Source of the DNA: an uncultured Prevotella sp.
GTDB lineage: Bacteria; Bacteroidota; Bacteroidia; Bacteroidales; Bacteroidaceae
DNA length: 10,268 bases
Direction of reading: 5' to 3'
Assembly (NCBI GenBank): GCA_937901345.1
Contig: CALCHM010000165.1
Coordinates: 1 to 10,268 of the forward strand
The notes beneath the pieces are model-generated. The model had not been told where the DNA came from, ran no database searches, and was given only the letters and a program-made list of their open reading frames with translations. This document shows positions 5,488 to 10,268 of this stretch, piece after piece; position 1 is the first letter of the stretch, and each line of letters begins with the position of its first letter. The translations under genes were made by a program, and so were the position numbers.

Positions 5488-6777
5488 ATGAACAAACTCG
5501 TAGAAAAGAAATACCTCATCACTTTTATTCTCATCACGTCGCTCTTCGCGCTTTGGGGTTTTGCAAACGACATTACCAACCCCATGGTTGCTGCGTTTCA
5601 AACCGTGATGGAACTTTCAGCCTTTGAGGCGTCGTGGGTGCAATGTGCCTTCTATGGCGGTTATGCAACGATGGCACTTCCCGCAGCATTCTTCATTCGC
5701 CGTTTTAGTTACAAGAGCGGTATCCTCCTCGGGCTCGGACTTTATGCCATCGGTGCTTTCTTGTTCATACCAGCTGCGGCAATGCAGAACTTCTTGTTCT
5801 TCTGTCTCTCGCTCTACATTCTGACCTTCGGTCTTGCATTCCTTGAAACCACCGCCAATCCCTTCATCCTCTCATTAGGAAGTAAGGAAACCTCCACGCG
5901 CCGCCTCAACCTGGCACAAGCCTTCAACCCCATGGGGTCACTTTCAGGAATGGCGGTAGCTTCGCTTATCGTGCTCCCCCAATTGTGGAGTGACAGACGC
6001 AATGCGGCAGGCGAAACGTTCTTCCACACGCTTACAGATGCTGAAAAAGCAGACATCCGCCTGCATGACCTTGCAGAGATTCGCGACCCCTACGTGGCGC
6101 TCGGTGTAGTGGTGGTCATCATGTTCCTCATCATTGCGTTTAAGAAAATGCCTCAAACGCAGGCAAACGTGAAGCAAGATAGCGCAAGAATGACGCTTTG
6201 TCGCCTTTGGCACAACACGATTTATCGTGAAGGAGTCGTTGCACAAATGTTCTACGTTGCGGCACAGATTATGGTGTGGACATTCATCATCCAATACGCT
6301 GACCATCTTGGCATCAACAAGGCAACGGCACAGAACTACAACATCTTTGCCATGGCCATGTTCCTCTGCAGTCGTTTTATCTCAACCTTCTTGATGAAGT
6401 ACGTCAACTCACGCCGCCTCCTCACCATCTTCGGCATCGGCGCCATGATTTGTACGGCAGGAGCCATTTGCATCGTAGGCATGCCCGGTCTGTATTGCCT
6501 CGTAGGCATCTCGGCATTTATGTCACTCATGTTCCCCACAATTTATGGCATCGCCCTTGAAAACGTAGAAGCGCAAGACACCTCACTCGGTGCTGCTTTC
6601 CTCGTAATGGCTATCGTTGGTGGAGCTGTTATGCCTCCGCTTCAAGGTTCTATCATTGACCTTGGCGAGGTCATGGGACACCCCGCCGTGAACGCATCAT
6701 TCATCTTGCCCTTCATCTGTTTCGCTATCATTACGATTTACGGTGTAAGAGCCTACAACAAAAAATCCATGAAGTAA
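5488..6777 (+). CDS. fucP: L-fucose:H+ symporter (MFS, FucP family)
   Basis: Inner-membrane proton-coupled importer of L-fucose, 429 residues with about twelve hydrophobic segments and no cleavable signal. Family blocks shared with E. coli FucP are AFYGGY (54-59), FSYKSGILLGLGLYAIGAFLF (73-93), FLETTANPF (118-126), RLNLAQAFNPMG (139-150), QDTSLGAAFLVMAIVGG (363-379) and the FMSLMFPTIYG segment (344-354). The essential Glu135 of E. coli aligns with Glu120, and Gln and Asn of the substrate-site RLNLAQ-FN motif are kept (Gln144, Asn147). The proton-carrying Asp46 aligns without gaps to Asn31 (codon 5578-5580), while an Asp lies three residues earlier at Asp28. An insertion of roughly 20-30 polar residues (about 167-198) follows helix 5. 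It is the last gene of the cluster and is followed by a long hairpin. Specificity rests on family and context; related sugars cannot be excluded. Confidence 0.92.
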   Translation: MNKLVEKKYLITFILITSLFALWGFANDITNPMVAAFQTVMELSAFEASWVQCAFYGGYATMALPAAFFIRRFSYKSGILLGLGLYAIGAFLFIPAAAMQNFLFFCLSLYILTFGLAFLETTANPFILSLGSKETSTRRLNLAQAFNPMGSLSGMAVASLIVLPQLWSDRRNAAGETFFHTLTDAEKADIRLHDLAEIRDPYVALGVVVVIMFLIIAFKKMPQTQANVKQDSARMTLCRLWHNTIYREGVVAQMFYVAAQIMVWTFIIQYADHLGINKATAQNYNIFAMAMFLCSRFISTFLMKYVNSRRLLTIFGIGAMICTAGAICIVGMPGLYCLVGISAFMSLMFPTIYGIALENVEAQDTSLGAAFLVMAIVGGAVMPPLQGSIIDLGEVMGHPAVNASFILPFICFAIITIYGVRAYNKKSMK

Positions 6778-6793
6778 GCATCCGCTACTGATT

Positions 6794-6847
6794 CACAACA
6801 AACCTCGAGGGTGTGTCGAAAATTTCGGCACACCCTCTTATGTTGTG
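6794..6847 (+). terminator. Long terminator-like hairpin after fucP
   Basis: Inner stem 6807-6837: GAGGGTGTG pairs with CACACCCTC, then a T-G wobble, then CGAAA with TTTCG, about 13-15 bp around a very tight loop. An outer seven-base stem CACAACA (6794-6800) with TGTTGTG (6841-6847) encloses it. There is no run of T, so efficiency as an intrinsic terminator is uncertain. The position 30 nt after the last gene of the fuc cluster supports transcription termination or 3'-end protection. Confidence 0.6.
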
Positions 6848-7130
6848 TAAGAGTGAGTAAAATGCAAGGCGCTGAAATGGAGGATGAAAGGAGTGTACTG
6901 AAGTACATGACCAAATCCGAAATTGAGGAGCAACACAGCAGTTTGCTCATTATGACACAACGCCTTTTTAGGAAGATAGCCGTTGGGGAGGGCGCACCGT
7001 TTTTTGGGGGGAGGAGAAGTTGAGTCGCTACAAAGTACGCTATGATTTTAAAACCTGAAAGGGGGAACCCAGTTGGCAGGGTTGGCAACAAACGTTCAAA
7101 GTCCCCCAACAACAGGTATTACGTGGGATT
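6848..7130. other. Gene-free stretch without recognised content
   Basis: I find no confident gene, RNA or mobile element here. A short + strand frame (ATG 6861, stop at 7021-7023, 54 codons, many Glu/Lys/Arg) is open but matches no family I recognise and has poly-G/poly-T stretches near its end. The opposite strand is also open, but its reading is an artefact of the preceding palindrome. A near-palindrome GTGTACT-GA-AGTACAT lies at 6893-6908 and a G6 run near 7010. It may be a decayed gene or a dispersed intergenic element. Confidence 0.3.
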
Positions 7131-7335
7131 TGCGCGGAAATTTTATAAAATCCGCGAGTTTTATAAAATTTTTGCTGCAGATTTAATAAAATTCCTGGTT
7201 TTCATAAAATATTTTCTAATTATTTAATAAAATCCGCACGTTTCATAAAATTTACATTGTGGATTTTATAATATCAGCGGATTTTATAAAATTTACGCTG
7301 ATTTTTTTATAAAATCCGCGAATTATGTAAAATTC
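7131..7335. repeat. AT-rich tandem array, five 41-bp units, each with two ATAAAAT cores
   Basis: The heptamer ATAAAAT (or a 1-2 mismatch form) begins at 7145, 7163, 7186, 7204, 7227, 7245, 7268, 7286, 7309 and 7327. The steps are 18, 23, 18, 23, 18, 23, 18, 23, 18, so the true unit is 41 bp, present five times (starts 7131, 7172, 7213, 7254, 7295). Between the two cores of a unit is a GC-rich CCGCG-like box. Cores often extend to the palindrome ATTTTATAAAAT, flanked by partly complementary GCGG/CCGC boxes. Units have diverged while keeping exact spacing, which suggests selection on spacing or purely substitution-driven decay. No unique spacers exist between units, so this is not a CRISPR. It lies about 210 bp before the carboxyltransferase start. 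Confidence 0.85.
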
Positions 7336-7413
7336 AATGGATGGGTATAGCACTTTACGGTAAGTACCCTTTAGGCAAAGTTGAAACGAGGCAAACATAT
7401 TTGGCAGCAAGTT

Positions 7414-7459
7414 ATTTCAAAGTGAAATGGGATAAAGACCGTTAGCGGTACCGCCGCTA
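7414..7459. promoter_or_regulatory. Two operator-like palindromes upstream of the carboxyltransferase promoter
   Basis: Site 1 is ATTTCA-AAG-TGAAAT at 7414-7428, perfect six-base arms. Site 2 is TAGCGG-TACCG-CCGCTA at 7443-7459, also with perfect six-base arms. They lie 55 and 24 bp upstream of the -33 element respectively. Their position suits regulator binding, but no known operator consensus is matched, and short palindromes arise by chance. Confidence 0.35.
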
Positions 7460-7482
7460 CAATCCAAATTCCCAGTCTATCC

Positions 7483-7514
7483 TTTGCCCAATTCCCTCAA
7501 AAAGCGTACTTTTG
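7483..7514 (+). promoter_or_regulatory. Bacteroidetes-type promoter (TTTG / TAnnTTTG)
   Basis: The -33 box TTTG (7483-7486) and the -7 box TACTTTTG (7507-7514) are separated by 20 nt, matching the Bacteroidetes housekeeping sigma consensus TTTG-N19-21-TAnnTTTG. Transcription would start near 7520, giving a leader of only about 25-28 nt before the ATG at 7547. This is the only clear consensus promoter seen in the window and marks the carboxyltransferase as a separate unit from the fuc cluster. Confidence 0.8.
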
Positions 7515-7519
7515 CACCG

Positions 7520-7534
7520 GTGGGCTATCCCCAC
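7520..7534 (+). promoter_or_regulatory. Small hairpin at the predicted 5' end of the carboxyltransferase mRNA
   Basis: GTGGG (7520-7524) pairs with CCCAC (7530-7534) around a five-base loop. It sits at or next to the expected transcription start, so it could act as a 5'-end stability hairpin. The remaining leader to the ATG is AT-rich and single-stranded. No Shine-Dalgarno is present. Confidence 0.4.
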
Positions 7535-7546
7535 GAATTTTGAATT

Positions 7547-9325
7547 ATGGCAAGAAAAATACAATTCAGTCTTGTTTACCGCGACATGTTTCAGTCTAGC
7601 GGTAAATTCCAACCCCGCAAGGACCAGTTGGAACGCATTGCTCCCGTTATCATTAAGATGGGATGCTTCTCACGTGTAGAAACTAATGGTGGTGCCTTTG
7701 AACAGGTAAACCTTCTTTATGGTGAAAACCCCAATAAGGCCGTTCGCGCCTTTACAAAACCCTTTAACGAAGTAGGTATTAAGACCCACATGCTTGACCG
7801 CGGTTTGAACGCGCTCCGCATGTTCCCTGTTCCTGCCGACGTTCGTAAGTTGATGTATCGCGTGAAGCATGCTCAGGGCGTTGACATCACGCGTATCTTC
7901 TGCGGTTTGAACGATGTGCGCAACATCATTCCCTCTATCAAGTACGCACTCGAAGGTGGCATGACGCCTCAGGCAACACTCTGTATCACCAACTCTCCCA
8001 TCCACACGGCAGCATATTATTCAAACATCGCCGACCAACTCATCGAAGCTGGTGCACCCGAAATCTGCTTGAAGGATATGGCAGGTATCGGTCAACCCGC
8101 GATGCTCGGTCAACTCTGTAAGATGATTAAGGACAAACACCCCGAAGTCATCATTCAGTATCACGGTCACTCAGGTCCTGGTCTCTCTATGGCCACTATC
8201 CTTGAGGTATGTCGCAATGGTTGTGACGTTATCGACACCGCAATCGAACCGCTCTCTTGGGGTAAGGTTCATCCAGACATCATCTCTGTGCAGAGCATGT
8301 TGAAGAATGCCGGTTTCGACGTTCCCGAAATCAACATGGAAGCCTACATGGAAGCGCGCAAGTTGACTCAAGAGTTTATCGACGACTTCCTCGGTTACTT
8401 CATGAATTCCGGCAACAAGTTGATGAGTTCACTCCTTCTTGGTTGCGGTCTTCCCGGCGGTATGATGGGATCCATGATGGCAGACTTGACTGGCGTTATG
8501 GCGGCAATTAACAACAACCGCGTGGCAAAGGGTGAAGAAGCGCTTTCTGAAGACGCTCTCCTCGTGCGCCTCTTCGACGAAGTGGCATACGTTTGGCCTC
8601 GCGTAGGTTATCCTCCCCTCGTTACTCCCTTCTCGCAATACGTGAAGAACATTGCCCTCATGAACCTCCTCACTGAGTCAATGGGCAAGCCCCGCTACTC
8701 GATGATGGACAACGCCATCTGGGGCATGATTCTCGGTAAGAGTGGTAAACTCCCCGGAGAACTCGATCCCGAAATCGTTGCGCTCGCTAAGGAAAAGGGA
8801 TTTGAATTCTCTACGGAAGACCCCCAGACCTTCTATCCCGACGACCTCGACCGCTTCCGCGACGAAATGGAAGCAAACGGTTGGCCTCTCGGAGAAGATG
8901 AAGAAGAACTCTTTGAATTCGCAATGCACGAAACGCAGTATCGCGACTACATGAGCGGCGCAGCCAAGAAGCGCTTCCTCGCTGACCTCCAGGCCGCAAA
9001 GGATAAGGCAAACGCTGGAAACATGACGCTCGAAGAAGCGGCAGCATTCAAGCATGCGAAGGCTGATGCCATCGTTGCTCCCGAGGCAGGAACCGTACTC
9101 TGGCAGATTGGTGGAGATGGCGAATGCGTGAAGGCCATTGCACCCTACATCGGTAAGGAATATAAGGAAGGTGAATTCTTCTGCTACATCGAGAACAACT
9201 ACGGACAGATTCACGAACTTCCCGCAGCAATGGGTGGTAAGATTGTTGAAATCAATGCCGACCAAGGTGCACACGTTCTGAAGGGCGACGTGATTGCTTA
9301 CATTCAGCGCCCCGAAGCAGAATAG
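7547..9325 (+). CDS. Carboxyltransferase subunit, OadA/PycB family, with a biotinyl-like domain lacking the acceptor lysine
   Basis: Member of the oxaloacetate decarboxylase alpha / pyruvate carboxylase B family, which moves CO2 between pyruvate/oxaloacetate and biotin. Of 592 residues, about 5-260 form the TIM-barrel carboxyltransferase domain: YRDMFQS (Asp13, metal), RIFCGLNDVRN (116-126), CLKDMAG with the carbamylated-type Lys176, and the metal pair HGH (His206, His208). About 275-470 is the conserved PYC/OADA domain (GLPGGMMGSMMADL, RVGYPPLVTPFSQYVKN). A charged Ala/Lys/Glu linker follows (about 471-505), then a biotinyl/lipoyl-like beta-sandwich (507-588). In that domain the usual EAMKM turn is replaced by IENNYGQIHELPA (548-560) with no lysine, so self-biotinylation looks impossible. 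It could work with a biotin carrier encoded elsewhere. Start and promoter agree well and a terminator follows directly. No oadB/oadG partners are adjacent, so decarboxylase, pyruvate carboxylase or transcarboxylase roles cannot be told apart. Confidence 0.88.
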   Translation: MARKIQFSLVYRDMFQSSGKFQPRKDQLERIAPVIIKMGCFSRVETNGGAFEQVNLLYGENPNKAVRAFTKPFNEVGIKTHMLDRGLNALRMFPVPADVRKLMYRVKHAQGVDITRIFCGLNDVRNIIPSIKYALEGGMTPQATLCITNSPIHTAAYYSNIADQLIEAGAPEICLKDMAGIGQPAMLGQLCKMIKDKHPEVIIQYHGHSGPGLSMATILEVCRNGCDVIDTAIEPLSWGKVHPDIISVQSMLKNAGFDVPEINMEAYMEARKLTQEFIDDFLGYFMNSGNKLMSSLLLGCGLPGGMMGSMMADLTGVMAAINNNRVAKGEEALSEDALLVRLFDEVAYVWPRVGYPPLVTPFSQYVKNIALMNLLTESMGKPRYSMMDNAIWGMILGKSGKLPGELDPEIVALAKEKGFEFSTEDPQTFYPDDLDRFRDEMEANGWPLGEDEEELFEFAMHETQYRDYMSGAAKKRFLADLQAAKDKANAGNMTLEEAAAFKHAKADAIVAPEAGTVLWQIGGDGECVKAIAPYIGKEYKEGEFFCYIENNYGQIHELPAAMGGKIVEINADQGAHVLKGDVIAYIQRPEAE

Positions 9326-9357
9326 TTTGTAATCAAACTTTGATAATTAAATAAAAC

Positions 9358-9390
9358 GTGGAGACAGCGACAAACCGTCTCCACTTTTTT
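9358..9390 (+). terminator. Intrinsic terminator after the carboxyltransferase gene
   Basis: GTGGAGAC (9358-9365) pairs perfectly with GTCTCCAC (9377-9384), loop 11 nt, followed at once by six T (9385-9390). This is the classic Rho-independent layout. It isolates the carboxyltransferase transcript from the hexosaminidase gene downstream. Confidence 0.9.
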
Positions 9391-9400
9391 ACTTAAATGT

Positions 9401-9431
9401 CCCTAGGGATAAGAGGCGCATCTCTCGCGCC
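9401..9431. promoter_or_regulatory. Palindrome and small hairpin in the hexosaminidase leader region
   Basis: CCCTAGGG (9401-9408) is a perfect palindrome. GGCGC (9415-9419) and GCGCC (9427-9431) form a five-base stem with a seven-base loop. They lie between the terminator and the ATG at 9469. No good TTTG/TAnnTTTG promoter is visible in this interval, so these could mark an operator or leader element of the downstream gene, but the evidence is weak. Confidence 0.25.
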
Positions 9432-9468
9432 ACAATCTAGTGAATATTATTTTCCAATAAATGACATC

Positions 9469-10268
9469 ATGATTAAAAGAACTGTTTTGGCTGTTGTTGC
9501 CCTGATCATGTGTTTCCCCACCGCCATGCTGGCCAAGGTGGAGCACTTGTTACCCAAACCACAGGAGGTAACTGTAACAACGGGAACTACCTTCTCCTTA
9601 AACGGAGCGGTTAGCATTAATTATGCCGAAGGCGTAGGAACCTGTGCCTTGCTTGAAGAGTTTTTCACCAACAATGGGTGTACGATTGCTGAAGGTGGCA
9701 AGGCGGTAAACGTAAAGTTCGTTGAAAGCATTGACGGTGCCTACGACTACCCACTCTATGGTTACGAAAACGAAGCCTACACGCTTGAAATTACGTCCAA
9801 TGAAATCAACATCACGGCAGTTACCCCAACTGGGGTGATTCGCGCCGCTCAAACCCTCACTCAGTTAGCCGAAGGTTGGGACGGCACTAAGGCGCTCGAA
9901 TGCCTCACCATGAAAGACTGGCCCGCATTCAAACTCCGTGGTTATATGCACGACGTGGGGCGTTCGTTTATCTCAACTGATGAGTTGGTGAAGCAAATCG
10001 AACTCTTCTCGCGTTTCAAGGTGAACACCTTCCATTGGCACCTGACCGAAAACCAAGCATGGCGCTTTGAGGTAAAAGCCTATCCTAAACTTACTTCAAG
10101 TGCGAGCATGACACGCTTCCCCGGACAATTCTACACGCAAGAAGATTGCAAGCGCGTCATGGAAACAGCGAAGAAGCATGGTGTCATCGTCATTCCTGAA
10201 ATCGACATGCCCGGTCATAGTGAAGCCTTTGAGCGCGCTATGGGTTTCAACATGCAGAGCGCTGAAGG
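9469..10268 (+). CDS. Secreted beta-N-acetylhexosaminidase, GH20, N-terminal 266 residues (3' end outside window)
   Basis: Exo-glycosidase expected to release terminal GlcNAc or GalNAc from glycans such as mucin O-glycans, using substrate-assisted catalysis. The N-terminus is a signal peptide (basic MIKR, hydrophobic core, AMLA ending near residue 22; no lipobox Cys), so export to the periplasm or beyond is likely. Residues about 25-150 form the GH20b non-catalytic domain. The TIM barrel begins at FKLRGYMHDVGRSF (154-167) with the substrate-binding Arg165, then FHWHLTENQAWRFEVKAYPKLT (188-209), and VIVIPEIDMPGH (239-250) with His250. The catalytic Asp-Glu pair would lie beyond the window end. 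The HLT-D-D-Q of many GH20 enzymes is HLTENQ here, putting Glu194 at the position of human HexA Asp207. ATG 9469 is chosen because it begins the signal peptide. The gene follows a strong terminator and is probably its own transcription unit. Confidence 0.93.
   Translation, partial: MIKRTVLAVVALIMCFPTAMLAKVEHLLPKPQEVTVTTGTTFSLNGAVSINYAEGVGTCALLEEFFTNNGCTIAEGGKAVNVKFVESIDGAYDYPLYGYENEAYTLEITSNEINITAVTPTGVIRAAQTLTQLAEGWDGTKALECLTMKDWPAFKLRGYMHDVGRSFISTDELVKQIELFSRFKVNTFHWHLTENQAWRFEVKAYPKLTSSASMTRFPGQFYTQEDCKRVMETAKKHGVIVIPEIDMPGHSEAFERAMGFNMQSAE

Noticed and set aside
6811..7023. GTG-started 70-codon + strand frame
   Set aside because: Its first codons lie inside the long hairpin, no family is recognised and the C-terminal part is homopolymer-derived. 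Kept only as a note within the gene-free stretch.
6753..7112. 119-codon frame on the minus strand
   Set aside because: It overlaps the end of fucP and reads through the palindrome (giving the same CR-FRHTL peptide on both strands); no domain or leader supports it.
7131..7335. Possible CRISPR array
   Set aside because: The 41-bp units are contiguous and diverged, with no unique spacers between conserved repeats and no cas genes in the window.
8678..9274. 198-codon minus-strand frame
   Set aside because: Entirely antisense to the carboxyltransferase gene, whose + strand protein is clearly conserved in family motifs.
9391..9468. Promoter for the hexosaminidase gene
   Set aside because: TATTTTCC near 9447 only partly fits TAnnTTTG and has no TTTG at the right distance, so no promoter is called.

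Overview
The window looks like a chromosomal piece of a gut- or rumen-type Bacteroidales (Prevotella/Bacteroides-like). This is inferred from three things: a textbook Bacteroidetes promoter (TTTG, 20 nt, TAnnTTTG) before the carboxyltransferase gene; A-rich leaders without Shine-Dalgarno sequences at every start; and Bacteroidetes-type versions of the sugar genes. All genes read on the + strand. No rRNA, tRNA, transposase or CRISPR was seen.

Positions 1-6777 hold an L-fucose catabolic cluster in the order fucI (5'-truncated by the window), fucO, fucA, fucK (rhamnulokinase-type), a RhaM-family mutarotase and fucP. Together they import L-fucose (FucP), equilibrate its anomers (mutarotase), isomerise it to L-fuculose (FucI), phosphorylate it (FucK), cleave it to dihydroxyacetone phosphate plus L-lactaldehyde (FucA) and reduce the lactaldehyde to 1,2-propanediol (FucO). 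This is the anaerobic fermentation route. The operon promoter and any fucR regulator would lie upstream of the window.

Positions 6778-7546 are a long gene-free stretch. It holds a long terminator-like hairpin closing the fuc cluster, about 280 nt with no recognised content, an AT-rich tandem array of five 41-bp units, two operator-like palindromes and the promoter of the next gene. Positions 7547-9325 encode a biotin-dependent-type carboxyltransferase (OadA/PycB family). Its C-terminal biotinyl-like domain has lost the acceptor-lysine motif. A strong intrinsic terminator follows. From 9469 to the window end runs a secreted GH20 beta-N-acetylhexosaminidase, cut by the window before its catalytic Asp-Glu pair. 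A fucose pathway close to a hexosaminidase fits foraging on host mucin or other fucosylated glycans.

The most unusual structure is in the spacers. The spacers inside the fuc cluster (113-224 nt) carry private short-period repeats: 8-mers before fucA, 9-mers before fucK, 14-mers then 9-mers before the mutarotase, and 7-mers before fucP. In several spacers one array is the reverse complement of another across the same spacer, so the transcript could fold into long hairpins. The fucI-fucO spacer instead shows one long inverted repeat. The 41-bp array, built from two AT-rich cores alternating at 18- and 23-bp spacing, is the second undescribed-looking element.
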